Shown piece after piece: positions 8,272 to 20,023 of a stretch of 64,000 bases of DNA. How positions within the stretch are numbered: position 1 is the stretch's first letter; each line of letters begins with the position of its first letter. The stretch comes from Galactobacillus timonensis. GTDB taxonomy: Bacteria; Bacillota_I; Bacilli_A; Erysipelotrichales; Erysipelotrichaceae. The notes under the pieces are model-generated. The model was given only the letters and a program-made list of their open reading frames with translations. It was not told the origin of the DNA and did no database searches. The position numbers and the translations under genes were made by a program. The DNA is taken from contig NZ_LT964739.1 in the NCBI RefSeq assembly GCF_900240265.1, positions 1,540,304-1,604,303 of the forward strand, written 5' to 3'.

Positions 8272-9936
8272 ATGAATCTAAGAATCATTACCCCGGAAGG
8301 CAGAGAATATTTCCGCACAGATACGGGAAGTGCAAGGCTCAAGGACATTGCCGATTCGCTGCAGAGCGAGTGCAGATACGAGATCCTTTGCGCAAGAGTC
8401 AATCACGAAACACGCCGTCTTACCGACAGCGTTGAGAGTGACTGCACGATCGAACTGCTGGATCTGAGAACCAATGAAGCCAATCTGATCTACCAGTTTT
8501 CTTTGACGCTGCTGTTTACGCTCGCCGTGCACGAGGTGCTTGGTCGCGACGTTTCCGTCATCGTGCATAACAGTCTTTCCAAGGGGCTGTTCATTACGCT
8601 GAAGCCCGCAGTATTTACGGAAGAGGACTGTCAGAAAATAGAGGCGGCGATGCGCGATGCCGTAAAGAAGGAGCTTCCGTTTACCGATCTTTCGCTGAAC
8701 CGCGAACAGATGATCGATTATGCCAAAACAATGAACAGGCAGGATCAGGTACGTCTGCTATCTTCCAGTCCTGACATTCAGCAGGCTCACCTGTTTCAGG
8801 TAGGGCAGGAGGCGGAGATCTTCTATGATGAACTTCTTCCGGACACATCCTATCTGAAGTACTTTGAAGTGCGCCGCTATAAGAACGGCATCCTGCTGCG
8901 GTTTCCGCATCCTTCCAGGCCGGATGAAGTACCCGCCTTTGAGAATCAGCCGCTGCTGTACTCTGCTTTTTCCGAAGAGACACGCTGGGATCGTCTGATG
9001 GGCATCGAGACGGCTGCCGACCTTAATGAAATCATGGAAGATTCCGAAGCCACCAGGGAACTTGTGCTGCTGTCGGAAGCGCTGCATGAAAAGAAGATTT
9101 CGCAGCTGGCACAGCGCATTCATGATGAAAAAAAGCGGATCATCCTGATTGCCGGTCCCTCGTCTTCGGGCAAGACAACCTTTGCCAAGCGGCTGTGCAT
9201 TCAGCTGCGGGTGACGGGATTACGGCCGGTATACCTGGGGACAGACGATTATTTCCTTGAGCGCAGCGAGACGCCGCTGCTGGAAAACGGGAAGCCGGAC
9301 TTCGAGTCGCTGCGGGCACTGGATCGGGAACTGTTCAATACGCAGATGAATGACCTGCTGGCGGGGAAGAAGGTTGATATTCCGTATTTCAACTTTGTCA
9401 GCGGGAAAAAGGAATACGGGAAACGGATCATCCGGATCACGGACACGCAGCCGCTGGTCATTGAAGGTCTGCACTGTCTCAATCCGGCTCTGACCGAACA
9501 AATTCCGGATGATGTGAAGTTCCGCATCTACATTTCGCCTTTGACCCAGCTGAACATCGATGCGCATAACCGCATTCCCACGACGGATGCACGCATGCTC
9601 AGAAGGATTGTCCGCGATGCCCAGTTCCGCAGCCGGGATGCGCGGCTGACCATCAATACCTGGGAAGAAGTGCGCCAGGGTGAGGATCAGAATATTTTTC
9701 CGTTCTGTGATGAAGCAGATGCCTTCTTCAACAGCACCTGTCTATATGAGCTGAGCGTGCTCAAGAAGTATGCCCGGCCGCAGTTGGAGGCGATTGACTC
9801 TTCGATGCCCGAGTATCCGGAGGCACAGCGGATGCTGCGGTTTCTTGCCTTCTTCAAGACGATGCATGATGATTCGATTATTCCGAACAATTCGATCCTG
9901 CGGGAATTTATCGGCGGATCGGTCATTGCCCTTTGA
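8272..9936 (+). CDS. Nucleoside kinase (TGS-like N-terminus plus uridine kinase domain)
   Basis: A 554-residue protein. The first part resembles the TGS and tRNA-SAD-like N-terminal regions of threonyl-tRNA synthetase (residues about 1-200, including a predicted HxxxxH-like LAVHEVLG site). The C-terminal half is a uridine kinase/phosphoribulokinase-type P-loop domain with AGPSSSGKTTFAKRL near residue 295 and the VIEGLHCLNP motif. This fused arrangement is widespread in Firmicutes and annotated as nucleoside or uridine kinase. GGGAGG at 8255-8260 sets the start at 8272; the longer upstream frame lies in the MATE gene and is not coding. Confidence 0.88.
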   Translation: MNLRIITPEGREYFRTDTGSARLKDIADSLQSECRYEILCARVNHETRRLTDSVESDCTIELLDLRTNEANLIYQFSLTLLFTLAVHEVLGRDVSVIVHNSLSKGLFITLKPAVFTEEDCQKIEAAMRDAVKKELPFTDLSLNREQMIDYAKTMNRQDQVRLLSSSPDIQQAHLFQVGQEAEIFYDELLPDTSYLKYFEVRRYKNGILLRFPHPSRPDEVPAFENQPLLYSAFSEETRWDRLMGIETAADLNEIMEDSEATRELVLLSEALHEKKISQLAQRIHDEKKRIILIAGPSSSGKTTFAKRLCIQLRVTGLRPVYLGTDDYFLERSETPLLENGKPDFESLRALDRELFNTQMNDLLAGKKVDIPYFNFVSGKKEYGKRIIRITDTQPLVIEGLHCLNPALTEQIPDDVKFRIYISPLTQLNIDAHNRIPTTDARMLRRIVRDAQFRSRDARLTINTWEEVRQGEDQNIFPFCDEADAFFNSTCLYELSVLKKYARPQLEAIDSSMPEYPEAQRMLRFLAFFKTMHDDSIIPNNSILREFIGGSVIAL

Positions 9937-9943
9937 AAACTGA

Positions 9944-9971
9944 TTGACAGATTTCAAAAGAGTGATATTAT
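9944..9971 (+). promoter_or_regulatory. Strong sigma-A promoter of the rplJ operon
   Basis: A perfect TTGACA at 9944-9949 and TATTAT at 9966-9971 are separated by 16 bp, just after the nucleoside kinase stop codon and upstream of the L10 leader. Confidence 0.85.
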
Positions 9972-9977
9972 CAGTGC

Positions 9978-10128
9978 GTTATCAAATACCAGAGACAGTA
10001 ACGGCGCAAGCTCAATAAGGTTACCGAGGTAGAAAAGGTAGAAAAAGATTTGAACCTTTCGGCCCTTGTTTTGCGCAGGGGCCTTTTTATAAACAGGTAG
10101 GCGATAACAGAAAGGTGAAGGTGAATCA
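9978..10128 (+). promoter_or_regulatory. L10 (rplJ) leader with attenuator-like hairpin
   Basis: A 150-base untranslated leader between the promoter and rplJ. It contains the ACCGAGGTAGAAAAGGTAGAAAAAG region and a hairpin GGCCCTTG (10061-10068) with CAGGGGCC (10076-10083; one G-U pair) followed by TTTTTAT. The position and shape match the ribosomal protein L10 leader, in which L10(L12)4 represses its own operon. The terminator-like stem suggests transcription attenuation. The detailed kink-turn was not folded. Confidence 0.75.
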
Positions 10129-10677
10129 ATGAATCAGGCGGTTTTAGAGTCAAAAAAGAACGTTGTTTCTGAAATTCAGAACAAGTTCACCGGCTCTTCT
10201 TCCACGGTTGTCGCTGAGTACCGCGGCCTGAGCGTTGCTGAAGTCACCGAGCTGCGCAGAGCGCTGATGAAGGAGAATGTAGAGCTCAAGGTCTACAAGA
10301 ACACTCTCGCTTCAAAGGCTGCTGACGCTGCAGGCTATGGTGAACTGAGCAATGTCCTGACAGGCCCGAACGCAATGGCATTCGGTGGAGATGAGACGGG
10401 GGCAGCCCGCGTCATGGCAAAGTTTGCCAAGAAGCACAAGAATCTGGTTCTCAAGGGCGGCATTGTTGAAGGAAAGGTTGTTGACCTGGATACCATCAAT
10501 GCATTAGCTGCTCTGCCGAACAGAGAAGGAATGCTTTCGATGCTGCTGTCTGTCCTGCAGGCTCCGGTTTCTTCGTTCGCACGTGTCGTCAAGGCAGTTG
10601 CAGATGCGAAGCCGGCGGATGGTGCTGCGGCACCGGCAGAAAGTGCTCCGGCAGCAGAAGCTGCAGAAGCGAAGTGA
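10129..10677 (+). CDS. rplJ: 50S ribosomal protein L10
   Basis: A 182-residue L10, the base of the ribosomal stalk. Recognised by VAEYRGLSVAEVTELRRALM, the LKVYKNTLASKAA block and the GPNAMAFGGDE segment. The C-terminal end is an Ala/Pro/Glu-rich tail, longer than in Bacillus. GGTGAAGGTG precedes the start. It is followed 48 bp later by rplL, with which it forms the stalk complex. Confidence 0.98.
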   Translation: MNQAVLESKKNVVSEIQNKFTGSSSTVVAEYRGLSVAEVTELRRALMKENVELKVYKNTLASKAADAAGYGELSNVLTGPNAMAFGGDETGAARVMAKFAKKHKNLVLKGGIVEGKVVDLDTINALAALPNREGMLSMLLSVLQAPVSSFARVVKAVADAKPADGAAAPAESAPAAEAAEAK

Positions 10678-10725
10678 GTTTCAAAGCCAGAAATAGGAAA
10701 AAACTAGAAAAGGAGAAAACATATC

Positions 10726-11097
10726 ATGGCTATTACAAAGGAAGATATTCTTGCTTATCTTGATACTGCTACAATTCTTGATCTCAACGATCTCGTAAAG
10801 TCCATTGAGGAGAAGTACGGCGTTACGGCTGCTGCTCCGGTTGCGGCTGCTGCTGCTCCGGCTGAGGATGCCGCTGCTGCTGCTCCGAAGAACGTTACGG
10901 TTGTTATGACGAGCTTCGGCGAGTCCAAGGTTGCTGTCATCAAGGTCGTTCGTACAATCACGGGTCTTGGCCTGGTTGAGGCTAAGAAGCTGGTTGATAC
11001 GGTTCCGGCTGAGATCAAGAAGGATGTACCGGCTGAAGAGGCTGAGAACATCAAGAAGCAGCTGACCGATGCTGGCGCTACTGTTGAACTGAAGTAA
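10726..11097 (+). CDS. rplL: 50S ribosomal protein L7/L12
   Basis: A 123-residue L12 with an N-terminal dimerisation helix ([19 protein letters not shown]), an Ala-rich hinge at about residues 38-56 and the C-terminal factor-binding domain with [25 protein letters not shown]. It recruits translation GTPases to the ribosome. AAAAGGAGAAAAC precedes the ATG. Confidence 0.98.
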   Translation: MAITKEDILAYLDTATILDLNDLVKSIEEKYGVTAAAPVAAAAAPAEDAAAAAPKNVTVVMTSFGESKVAVIKVVRTITGLGLVEAKKLVDTVPAEIKKDVPAEEAENIKKQLTDAGATVELK

Positions 11098-11142
11098 TTT
11101 CATTCAACACAGGCTTCAGGCAATTGAAAAATACAAGGAAAA

Positions 11143-11169
11143 GCCGAGGAGAAGGTTCCTCGGCCTTTC
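11143..11169 (+). terminator. Hairpin after rplL (partial terminator/attenuator)
   Basis: GCCGAGGA (11143-11150) and TCCTCGGC (11157-11164) form a perfect 8-bp stem followed by CTTTCG. The weak U tract suggests incomplete termination between the ribosomal protein genes and the methyltransferase-rpoBC part, as is usual for this operon. Confidence 0.7.
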
Positions 11170-11197
11170 GCCCCTGAAAGGAAAGGAGGAGGGTTCC

Positions 11198-11800
11198 ATG
11201 GAGGACAGGCATTATTTTACGGATAATTCCGATCTGCCTGCAGACCGTCGTGAACACTCCTTCTTTTTTTCAAATCAGGTCTTCACATTTACAACCGACC
11301 TGGGTGTCTTTTCCAAGAGCGGCGTAGATCAGGGTACGGAACTGCTGTTGAATGCAGTATGCCGGAATCCTGTTTCCGGATCCGTACTGGATCTTGGCTG
11401 CGGCTATGGGACGGTTGGCGTTGTTGTAAAAACTCTGTTTCCGGAATGTGCAGTGACGTGCGTGGACATTAATCCGCGTGCCGTTGAGCTGGCGCAGCTG
11501 AATGCGCAGAGGGCTCATGTGGAAGTCGATGCTCTGGTATCCGATGGATTCAGCGCCATCGGGGACAGGAGCTTTGATCTTGTCATTACCAATCCCCCGA
11601 TCCGGGCCGGAAAGATGATCGTATATACATTCTTCGAAGATGCATATATGCATCTGCATGAAGGCGGGCGGCTGTATGCCGTTGTACGCCGCAAGCAGGG
11701 AGCTGACAGCGCGCAGAAAAAACTGTCCAGTCTGTTCGGAAACTGTGAAATCGCTCTGAGCAAGAAGGGATATCGGATTTTTTGCTGTGTGAAGCATTGA
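11198..11800 (+). CDS. RsmC-like class I SAM-dependent methyltransferase (YbxB type)
   Basis: A 200-residue methyltransferase between rplL and rpoB, the conserved location of ybxB in Firmicutes. The SAM-binding glycine motif is VLDLGCGYGTVG, followed by TCVDINPRAVELAQLN, and the catalytic NPPIRAGK motif (N-P-P-Y/I class acting on exocyclic amines) sits near residue 130. Relatives methylate 16S rRNA at a guanine N2, but for this short single-domain form the exact target is unproven. GGAAAGGAGGAGG precedes the ATG. Confidence 0.9.
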   Translation: MEDRHYFTDNSDLPADRREHSFFFSNQVFTFTTDLGVFSKSGVDQGTELLLNAVCRNPVSGSVLDLGCGYGTVGVVVKTLFPECAVTCVDINPRAVELAQLNAQRAHVEVDALVSDGFSAIGDRSFDLVITNPPIRAGKMIVYTFFEDAYMHLHEGGRLYAVVRRKQGADSAQKKLSSLFGNCEIALSKKGYRIFCCVKH

Positions 11801-11909
11801 CGGGGTAAAAAGTCAATGCTAAAATTTTTGATTGCTTAAATACATTTGGGAAGGGGTCAGTGTACCCTTTTCGGCATTTCCTGACATGACAGGCGAAAGG
11901 ATGGCATAC

Positions 11910-14900
11910 ATGGAAAACAAGCAGCAGGCATACCGCTTAACGAATTTCGGCCCAAAGAGTGTCCGGCGCGACTATTCCAAGGTCTCGGCCGGCCTTGATC
12001 TTCCGGATCTTACGGAAATTCAGACGGCCTCATTCGAGTGGTTCGTGAAAGAGGGAATTCAGGAGGTTTTTGACGATGTTTTCCCGATTTCTAACTATGC
12101 CGGCAATATCAAGCTGAAATTTCTGAATTACGAGTTCGGTGAGCCGAAGTACGACATTGCTGAGTGCAAGTATCGTGAAGTGAACTACTGTGCACCGCTC
12201 AAGGCGAATATGGAACTCGAGATCGTCGATCAGGAGACCGGCGAAATCATTCAGAAACACGATGAAATCTTCCTCGGCGACTTCCCGATGATGACGCCGG
12301 GCGGAACTTTCATCATCAATGGTGCAGAACGGGTTATCGTTTCTCAGATCGTCCGTTCTCCGGGTGCCTACTTCTCGATTGAGAATGAGGAGCACACGGG
12401 TGCAGATACCTACGCATGCGAACTGATTCCGAGCCGCGGCACGTGGCTGGAGTTCATGACCGATGAAAAGAAGGCTGCCCTCGGCCGCCTGGTCAACGTT
12501 TCCATCGACCGGCGCCGGAAGATCCTTTCGACGATTCTTTTCAAGGCCATTGGTATGTCGCTTGATAAGATTTCCGGCGACAATGCATTTGATACGACAG
12601 AGATTCAGAAGTTCCTTAAGGCTCTGCGTTTTGAACTGTATCCGGATGTTGTCGTTGACGACGAGCAGCGTGAATATCTGAATGATTATATGCTGCTGTA
12701 TACCAGCGTCTTCGGAAACTACGAAGAGATCCGTAACACGCTGGCAGCTGATAAGACTGCTACGACGCGTGATGCTCTGCTGACGGTTTATGAGAACCAG
12801 CGTGCAGATGACATTGCGACGATCGATGGCGCCATTACGACGATGGATCAGAAGTTCTTTGACTATCGCCGCTATGACATGCTCAAGGTCGGCCGCTACA
12901 AGGTCAACAAGAAGCTCGGTGTTCTTGATCGTCTGGTCGGATACCGTCTGAAGTCGGATCTGGCCGGTGCCGACGGCAGTGTTGTCTTCAAGAAGAACCG
13001 CAAGATCACCAAGGCAGATCGTTCTCTGCTCCGTGATGAGTTCAACAAGGGCATTTCCTGCCGCGCACTGCCGTTCAAGCATGAATTCTCGCATCCTACG
13101 GTTGCCGAGATGCAGACGTCCTGGACGAAGGCTCTGGTCGGCCGTGTTCTTGCCGAAGATGTGGAAGGCAAGAAGCACTCCTGGCAGAAGGGGACGGTCA
13201 TTACGCCGGAAGATGCCAAGCTGCTTGCCAAGGAAGCAGACAGCGTCAAGGTATGGTCCTGCGTATACGCAGACGGCATCGAAGTTACCAATGACAATGT
13301 CAGCGCTGTTCTCAACTACGGCAGCCGTCTCTATGTAATCGGCCGTGCAACCGTCGGCGGCGAAGATATCACCCGTGAAGACGGTACGGTTCTGGTTGGC
13401 CGTTACATCGTTGATGAGCCGGTCATGACGCTGACCGCGGATGATAAGAGTGCGATCGTCAATGCCGTCATGGATGGCAGAAAGGTTACGATCTGGCTTG
13501 TTGGCGCCTGTGTTCAGGAAGTGACGATCCTCAATGACGACGATACTCCTGTCAAGGTGATCGGCACCGATCCGCTGGGCGACAAGCACACGATCACGAT
13601 GAGCGATATGTATGCGCTCTATGACTATCAGCTGACAATGCTGGACGGCATCGGTTCCGTTGATGATATTGATATGCTGGGCAACCGTCGTATTCGTACG
13701 GTTGGCGAACTGCTGCAGAACCAGTTCCGTGTCGGTCTTTCCCGCATGGAGCGCAACGTCAAGGAAAAGATGTCCATTGCGGATGCGTCCGGCATGACAC
13801 CGAAGCAACTGACCAATACCAATCCGCTGAAGGCAGCGATGAAGGAATTCTTCTCTTCTTCGCAGCTGTCCCAGTTCATGGATCAGGAAAATCCGCTGGC
13901 CATGCTGTCGAACAAGCGCCGTATCTCTGCACTTGGTCCGGGCGGTCTGACGCGTGAGCGTGCAGGCTTCGAAGTCCGTGATATTCATAACTCGCACTAT
14001 GGCCGTATCTGCCCGATTGAGACACCGGAAGGTCCGAACATCGGTCTGATCAACTATCTGGCAAGCTATGCCCGCATTGATGAGTACGGCTTCATCGAGA
14101 CGCCGTACCGCCGTGTCGTCAATGGCTGCGTTACGAATGACATCGTGTACATGCCGGCTGATGAAGAGGCGGATCACGTTATTGCCCAGGCAATCAAGCT
14201 GGATGGTGATAAGATCGTCCCGGATGAAAACGGTACTGTTGTTGCCCGTATTGCCGGTGAAACCGTGAACGCAGATCTCAAGGATGTTGACTTCTGCGAC
14301 GTTACGCCTATGCAGGTTGTTTCAGTCGCTACGGCCTGCGTTCCGTTCCTCGAAAACGATGATGGTCACCGTGCCCTCATGGGCGCGAACATGCAGCGGC
14401 AGGCAGTTCCTCTGCTGGATCCGCACTCCCCGTATGTCGGAACGGGTGTTGAGTACCGGATCGCACACGATTCCGGTGCCGCATGCCTCTCCACGACGGA
14501 TGGTACCGTCACCTACGTCGATGCGGGCAAGATTGTCGTTACGGATGATCAGGGTGTGGAGCATACGTACGATCTGACGAAGTTCCGCCGCTCCAATGCA
14601 AGCACCTGCATCAATCAGCGTCCGATTGTTGAAGATGGCGAACATGTGACCCGCGGCGAGATTCTCGCCGATGGTCCGGCCATGAACAACGGTGAACTGG
14701 CGCTTGGTCAGAACGTTCTCGTCGCCTTCATGACATGGCATGGCTACAACTACGAGGATGCCATCATCATGAGTGAGCGCATGGTCCGTGATGATATCTA
14801 TACGTCGGTTCATATTGAAGAATATGATCTGGAGTGCCGTGATACGAAGCTCGGCGCCGAAGAGATTACCCGTGATATTCCGAATGTCGCTGAGTCGGCA

Positions 14901-16088
14901 TGCCGCAACCTGGATACGCGCGGCATCGTCATGGTCGGTGCGGAAGTCAAGGAAGGCGATATTCTCGTCGGTAAGGTGACGCCGAAGGGACAGAGCGAAG
15001 TGACGCCGGAAGAGAAGCTGCTGCTGGCGATCTTCGGTGAGAAGAGCCGCGAAGTCCGCGACAATTCCCTCAAGGTTCCGCACGGCGGCGCCGGCATTGT
15101 CCACAGTGTCCGCGTCTTCAACCGCAAGGAAGATCATGAGCTGGCTCCGGGTGTCAACGAGGTCGTCAAGGTATATGTCGCTCAGAAGCGTAAGATTACT
15201 GAGGGCGATAAGATGGCCGGCCGTCATGGCAACAAGGGTGTCATTTCAAGAATCAATCCGATCGAGGATATGCCGTTCATGGAAGACGGTACGCCGATCG
15301 ACATTATGCTGAACCCGTTCGGTGTTCCTTCCCGTATGAACATTGGACAGGTGCTTGAGCTGCATCTGGGAATGGCTGCTTCGCGTCTTGGTGTGAAGTT
15401 TGCCGGTCCGGTCTTTGATGGCATCACAAGTGATGAACTGGATGACGTTATGAAGGAAGCAGGCGTCAAGTACAAGTATCTGCTCCGCGATGGTCAGACT
15501 GGTGAAGTGTTCGATGAGCCGATTTCCGTCGGTGTCATGTACATGATCAAGCTGGCGCACATGGTTGACGATAAGCTCCATGCACGTGCGACGGGTCCGT
15601 ACTCTCTGGTTACGCAGCAGCCTCTCGGCGGTAAGGCGCAGAACGGCGGCCAGCGTTTCGGTGAAATGGAAGTCTGGGCTCTGGAAGCCTATGGCGCTGC
15701 CCATACGCTGCAGGAAATGATGACGGTCAAGTCCGACGATATCATGGGCCGTACAAAGACCTATGAAGCAATTGAAAAGGGCAGGGATCTGCCGGAGCCG
15801 GGTGTTCCGGAGTCGTTCCGTGTCATGGTCCATGAGCTGCAGGCTTTGGCTCTCGATGTTGAGATGATGGATGACGAAGGCAACATGATGGATCTGAAGC
15901 ATCTGGAACAGGAAGAGCTCAAGGAAGAGACGACGCTTGATATGAGTCATCAGCGCATTGTAAACGATGTTCAGGAAAATCCGGGTGACCTTACGGTTCA
16001 GGATCAGAAGAATATCGAAGACAATCCGGAGGAAGCGGCTGTCGTCGGTTTAGGAGAAGAGGAATCCAGCAAGGAGGATAACGAATGA
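11910..16088 (+). CDS. rpoB: DNA-directed RNA polymerase subunit beta
   Basis: A 1392-residue beta subunit, about 200 residues longer than in Bacillus. Conserved regions include the rifampicin-site block [37 protein letters not shown], the [19 protein letters not shown] motif and the C-terminal [20 protein letters not shown]. The extra length sits mainly in the beta lobe, around residues 355-560, where two related modules ([12 protein letters not shown]... and [12 protein letters not shown]...) follow each other. The start at 11910 is preferred because GAAAGG lies 9 bp upstream; ATG 11901 directly abuts that site. The gene overlaps rpoC by ATGA. Confidence 0.98.
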   Translation: MENKQQAYRLTNFGPKSVRRDYSKVSAGLDLPDLTEIQTASFEWFVKEGIQEVFDDVFPISNYAGNIKLKFLNYEFGEPKYDIAECKYREVNYCAPLKANMELEIVDQETGEIIQKHDEIFLGDFPMMTPGGTFIINGAERVIVSQIVRSPGAYFSIENEEHTGADTYACELIPSRGTWLEFMTDEKKAALGRLVNVSIDRRRKILSTILFKAIGMSLDKISGDNAFDTTEIQKFLKALRFELYPDVVVDDEQREYLNDYMLLYTSVFGNYEEIRNTLAADKTATTRDALLTVYENQRADDIATIDGAITTMDQKFFDYRRYDMLKVGRYKVNKKLGVLDRLVGYRLKSDLAGADGSVVFKKNRKITKADRSLLRDEFNKGISCRALPFKHEFSHPTVAEMQTSWTKALVGRVLAEDVEGKKHSWQKGTVITPEDAKLLAKEADSVKVWSCVYADGIEVTNDNVSAVLNYGSRLYVIGRATVGGEDITREDGTVLVGRYIVDEPVMTLTADDKSAIVNAVMDGRKVTIWLVGACVQEVTILNDDDTPVKVIGTDPLGDKHTITMSDMYALYDYQLTMLDGIGSVDDIDMLGNRRIRTVGELLQNQFRVGLSRMERNVKEKMSIADASGMTPKQLTNTNPLKAAMKEFFSSSQLSQFMDQENPLAMLSNKRRISALGPGGLTRERAGFEVRDIHNSHYGRICPIETPEGPNIGLINYLASYARIDEYGFIETPYRRVVNGCVTNDIVYMPADEEADHVIAQAIKLDGDKIVPDENGTVVARIAGETVNADLKDVDFCDVTPMQVVSVATACVPFLENDDGHRALMGANMQRQAVPLLDPHSPYVGTGVEYRIAHDSGAACLSTTDGTVTYVDAGKIVVTDDQGVEHTYDLTKFRRSNASTCINQRPIVEDGEHVTRGEILADGPAMNNGELALGQNVLVAFMTWHGYNYEDAIIMSERMVRDDIYTSVHIEEYDLECRDTKLGAEEITRDIPNVAESACRNLDTRGIVMVGAEVKEGDILVGKVTPKGQSEVTPEEKLLLAIFGEKSREVRDNSLKVPHGGAGIVHSVRVFNRKEDHELAPGVNEVVKVYVAQKRKITEGDKMAGRHGNKGVISRINPIEDMPFMEDGTPIDIMLNPFGVPSRMNIGQVLELHLGMAASRLGVKFAGPVFDGITSDELDDVMKEAGVKYKYLLRDGQTGEVFDEPISVGVMYMIKLAHMVDDKLHARATGPYSLVTQQPLGGKAQNGGQRFGEMEVWALEAYGAAHTLQEMMTVKSDDIMGRTKTYEAIEKGRDLPEPGVPESFRVMVHELQALALDVEMMDDEGNMMDLKHLEQEELKEETTLDMSHQRIVNDVQENPGDLTVQDQKNIEDNPEEAAVVGLGEEESSKEDNE

Positions 16089-19000
16089 ATATCAATAACT
16101 TCAGTGCGATTCGGATTGGCCTCGCTTCCCCGGAAAAAATCCGGGAATGGTCCTATGGCGAAGTAAAGAAGCCTGAGACGATTAACTATCGTACGCAGAA
16201 GCCGGAGCGTGACGGTCTGTTCTGCGAGCGCATCTTCGGTCCGACAAAGGACTGGGAGTGCGCCTGCGGCAAGTACAAGAAGATCCGCTATCAGGGTGTT
16301 GTCTGCGATCGCTGCGGCGTCGAAGTCACGAAGGCTTCCGTTCGCCGTGAAAGAATGGGCCACATTGAGCTGGCAGCTCCGGTTGCGCATATCTGGTATC
16401 TGCGCGGTACACCGAGCCGTATTTCTCTGCTGCTGAATGTTCCTCCCAAGCAGCTGGAAGAAGTTGTTTACTTTGTCAGCTGGATCGTTACAGACAAGGG
16501 CAGCACCAAGTTGGCTGACAAGCAGATTCTTTCCGAGAAGGAGTTCCGTGAAAATACAGCTCTCTATGGTCCGGATGCCTTTACGGCAAAGACCGGCGCA
16601 GAGGCGCTGAAGGATCTTCTCGAAAAGGTTGACATTGAGAAGGAATACAAGGAGATCAAGGATGAGCTGGAGAAGGCTTCTGGCGATAAGCGCAAGAAGC
16701 TGATCAAACGCCTTGAGACCGTTGAAGCGTTCCGTGATTCCGGCAACAAGCCGGAGTGGATGATTCTAACTGCTCTGCCGGTTATTCCGCCTGATCTGCG
16801 TCCGATGCTGCAGCTGGATGGCGGCCGCTTTGCGACCAGCGATCTGAATGATCTGTATCGCCGTGTCATTACGCGTAACAATCGTCTCAAGAAGTTGCTG
16901 GAGCTCGGTACGCCGGCAATCATCGTGCAGAATGAGAAGCGTATGCTGCAGGAAGCTGTGGATGCGCTCATTGATAACGGCCGCCGTTCGAAGCCGATTA
17001 CAGGTGCGGGCGGACGTGCTCTGAAGTCTCTGTCGCATTCCCTCAAGGGTAAGCAGGGACGTTTCCGTCAGAACCTCCTTGGTAAGCGTGTCGACTTCTC
17101 GGGCCGTTCCGTTATTGCAATCGGACCGACGCTGAAGATGTGGCAGTGCGGTCTTCCGAAGGAAATGGCAGTCAATCTGTACAAGCCGTTTGTAATCAAC
17201 GAACTTGTCAATGAGCAGATTGCCAGCAATCCGAGGATGGCTGAAAAGCTTATTGATCGTCAGGATGCGCGTGTATGGGATGCGGTTGATAAGGTCATTG
17301 AGAATCATCCGGTATTCCTGAACCGTGCGCCGACACTGCACCGTCTGGGTATTCAGTCGTTCTTCCCGCGTCTGGTTGAGGGGCATGCGATCCGTGTCCA
17401 TCCGCTGGTATGTCCGGCATTCAACGCGGACTTCGATGGTGACCAGATGGCTGTCCATCTGCCGCTGTCGGAAGAAGCACGTGCTGAGACCGAAGTGCTG
17501 ATGCTCGGGGCCAACAGTATTCTTGGCCCGAAGGATGGTAAGCCGATTGTTACGCCTGGCCAGGACCTTGTGCTTGGCAACTTCTATCTGAACATGGAAG
17601 AGACGGCAGAAGAGTTCTATGCACAGGCGGATGCGCTGGAAGCCATGGGCTACAGTGCAGAAGCGGACCGCTGGAGAAGATACGGCGACAATGAGGGCCA
17701 TGTCTTCATGAGCCCGGAGGAAGTGCTGGTTGCGGAACAGATGGGCATGGTTCATCTGCATACGCGTATTGCGCTTCCGGGTGCTTCGCTGCACAAGACA
17801 TGCCTGACGGAACATCAGAAGGAATGCTATCTGCTGACGTCGGTCGGCAAGATCATCTTCAACAATGCGTTCCCGGAAGATTTCCCGTACATGAACGAGT
17901 TTGACGGGACGAAGATGAAGGTGACGCCGGATGATGACTTTGTTCCGGCAGGTACGGATATCAAGAAGGAGATTGCGTCGCGTCCGGTAACCAAGGAATT
18001 CAAGAAGAAGGACCTTGGCAACCTGATTGCCGCGGTCTTCGACAAGTATCACACAACCGGTTCATCGGATATTCTTGATGAACTGAAGGACATGGGCTAC
18101 TACTACTCGACGGTTGCCGGTATGACCGTTGCGCTGTCGGATATTCCGATTGCACCGGGTAAGGATGAAAAGGTTGCCGAAGGCAAGAAGAAGGCCGATG
18201 TTCTGAACAACCTGCGTGACCGCGGTATGCTGACGGGACCGGAGTGGGAAGCTGCGTTCTCGCGTCTGTGGGACAATGTGAAGAACGACGTCGGTGATAC
18301 ACTGATGGCTTCGTTCCCGCGCAAGAACCCGCTGAACATGATGTTTGTCTCGGGTGCTCGTGGTAACAAGAACCACTTTACACAGCTGTCCGGTATGCGT
18401 GGTGTCATGGCGCGTCCGACGCAGATCAAGTCGCGTACATATCAGCCTTCCATCATTGAGGTACCTATCTATTCGTGCTTCCGTGAAGGAATGACTGTAT
18501 CGGAGTTCTTTAACGCCTCCCATGGTGTTCGTAAGGGTCTGACCGATACGGCTCTGAAGACGGCTGAATCCGGTTATCTGACAAGACGTCTCGTTGATGT
18601 CAGCCATGAGGTTGTCATTACCGAGGATGACTGCGGAACGGATCGCGGCTACATGGTTGAGGAGCTGCGCGATGAGAAGGACAACTCGATCATCGAGTCG
18701 CTCTATGAGCGTATTGAAGGTCGTTATACGGCACGGGCAGTGACGAATCCGGAAACGGGTGAAATCATTGTCGGCGAGAATACCTATGTTACGGAGGATC
18801 TTGCGGAGGCGGTCATCAAGGCCGGTGTGAAGCAGGTCTGGATCCGCAACATCTTCACCTGCGACAGCACAAAGGGTATCTGCGCAAAGTGCTATGGCAA
18901 GAACATGGCAACAGGCAATCCGGTTGAAGCAGGCGAAGCCATCGGTGTTATGGCGGCACAGGCAATCGGTGAACCGGGCACACAGCTGACCATGCGTAAC

Positions 19001-19948
19001 TTCCATGCCGGCGGTGCTGCTACCCAGAGCGGTGATATTACACAGGGTCTTCCGCGTGTTGAGGAGCTCTTTGAAGCCCGTACGCCGAAGCGTGTCGCTG
19101 TCATCGCAAAGATTGACGGTGAAATTACAGATATCAAGGGTGCGGATAACCATGCAGGAAACATCATCACGGTTTCCAATGCCAAGGAATCCATCGAGCA
19201 TAAGTGTGATTTGACGCAGCCGCTTCTGGGCTGGATCAAGGTCGGTGTCAAGGTCACAGCCGGCCAGGCAATGACCGAAGGCTCCATCGCTCCGAAGGAA
19301 CTGCTGCAGGTTGCCGGTGTACGTGCCGTTGAAGAGTACATCCTCAAGGAAGTCAAGAAGGTGTATGCTTCGCAGTCCATCGATATTTCCGATAAGCATC
19401 TGGAAGTTATGATTCGTCAGATGCTGCGGAAGGTCATGATCACCGATGGCGGCGATTCCGGCTATGTTGCTGGACAGTCGCTGTCCATTGCCCGCATGAA
19501 CGAAATCAACAACGATCTGCTGGATGAGGGCAAGACGCCGGCACAGTATGCGCCGATTCTGCTCGGTATTTCGAAGGCAGCCGTCGAGACGGATTCGTTC
19601 CTGTCCGCTGCATCGTTCCAGGAGACGACACGTGTTCTCACAGATGCGGCCGTTCATGGAAAGGTCGACCATCTGGAAGGTCTGAAGGAGAATGTCATTA
19701 TCGGCAAGCTCATTCCGGCCGGTACCGGACGTCCTTCCTACAACCGTGAAACGACGAAGCGTATTCTCGCCAAGGCGGAATATCTCAAGGAACATCGCCG
19801 TGAGCGTCAGGCAGCAGCTGCTGAAGCAGCCCGCCCGCAGCTCCCTGAGAGTATGACGCGCGGTGGCGAAAGTGACGATGACGACTTCAACACAGAAGCT
19901 GCACCGGCACCGGAGACACCGGCAGAAAACACTTCCACGGAAGAGTAA
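16085..19948 (+). CDS. rpoC: DNA-directed RNA polymerase subunit beta'
   Basis: A 1287-residue beta' subunit. The N-terminal zinc site is visible as [20 protein letters not shown], the catalytic magnesium loop as NADFDGDQM, the bridge-helix/trigger-loop regions follow, and the second zinc cluster is [13 protein letters not shown] near residue 925. The C-terminal tail is acidic and Ala/Pro/Glu-rich. Its start overlaps the rpoB stop (ATGA), giving translational coupling of the two subunits. Confidence 0.98.
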   Translation: MNINNFSAIRIGLASPEKIREWSYGEVKKPETINYRTQKPERDGLFCERIFGPTKDWECACGKYKKIRYQGVVCDRCGVEVTKASVRRERMGHIELAAPVAHIWYLRGTPSRISLLLNVPPKQLEEVVYFVSWIVTDKGSTKLADKQILSEKEFRENTALYGPDAFTAKTGAEALKDLLEKVDIEKEYKEIKDELEKASGDKRKKLIKRLETVEAFRDSGNKPEWMILTALPVIPPDLRPMLQLDGGRFATSDLNDLYRRVITRNNRLKKLLELGTPAIIVQNEKRMLQEAVDALIDNGRRSKPITGAGGRALKSLSHSLKGKQGRFRQNLLGKRVDFSGRSVIAIGPTLKMWQCGLPKEMAVNLYKPFVINELVNEQIASNPRMAEKLIDRQDARVWDAVDKVIENHPVFLNRAPTLHRLGIQSFFPRLVEGHAIRVHPLVCPAFNADFDGDQMAVHLPLSEEARAETEVLMLGANSILGPKDGKPIVTPGQDLVLGNFYLNMEETAEEFYAQADALEAMGYSAEADRWRRYGDNEGHVFMSPEEVLVAEQMGMVHLHTRIALPGASLHKTCLTEHQKECYLLTSVGKIIFNNAFPEDFPYMNEFDGTKMKVTPDDDFVPAGTDIKKEIASRPVTKEFKKKDLGNLIAAVFDKYHTTGSSDILDELKDMGYYYSTVAGMTVALSDIPIAPGKDEKVAEGKKKADVLNNLRDRGMLTGPEWEAAFSRLWDNVKNDVGDTLMASFPRKNPLNMMFVSGARGNKNHFTQLSGMRGVMARPTQIKSRTYQPSIIEVPIYSCFREGMTVSEFFNASHGVRKGLTDTALKTAESGYLTRRLVDVSHEVVITEDDCGTDRGYMVEELRDEKDNSIIESLYERIEGRYTARAVTNPETGEIIVGENTYVTEDLAEAVIKAGVKQVWIRNIFTCDSTKGICAKCYGKNMATGNPVEAGEAIGVMAAQAIGEPGTQLTMRNFHAGGAATQSGDITQGLPRVEELFEARTPKRVAVIAKIDGEITDIKGADNHAGNIITVSNAKESIEHKCDLTQPLLGWIKVGVKVTAGQAMTEGSIAPKELLQVAGVRAVEEYILKEVKKVYASQSIDISDKHLEVMIRQMLRKVMITDGGDSGYVAGQSLSIARMNEINNDLLDEGKTPAQYAPILLGISKAAVETDSFLSAASFQETTRVLTDAAVHGKVDHLEGLKENVIIGKLIPAGTGRPSYNRETTKRILAKAEYLKEHRRERQAAAAEAARPQLPESMTRGGESDDDDFNTEAAPAPETPAENTSTEE

Positions 19949-19970
19949 GCATCAAAGGGAATCAATTAAA

Positions 19971-20007
19971 AATGCGGCACGTATGAAACGTGACCGCATT
20001 TTTTTGA
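19971..20007 (+). terminator. Intrinsic terminator after rpoC
   Basis: ATGCGGCACGT pairs with ACGTGACCGCAT with a single bulge, followed by a run of seven T residues; an A-rich left flank means it can also serve the convergent minus-strand operon. Confidence 0.85.
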
Positions 20008-20023
20008 TTCTGATTGTAAAGGA

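Noticed and set aside
12030..14177. Long open frames antisense to rpoB and rpoC
   Set aside because: They mirror the codon bias of highly expressed genes on the opposite strand and have no independent ribosome sites or family motifs.
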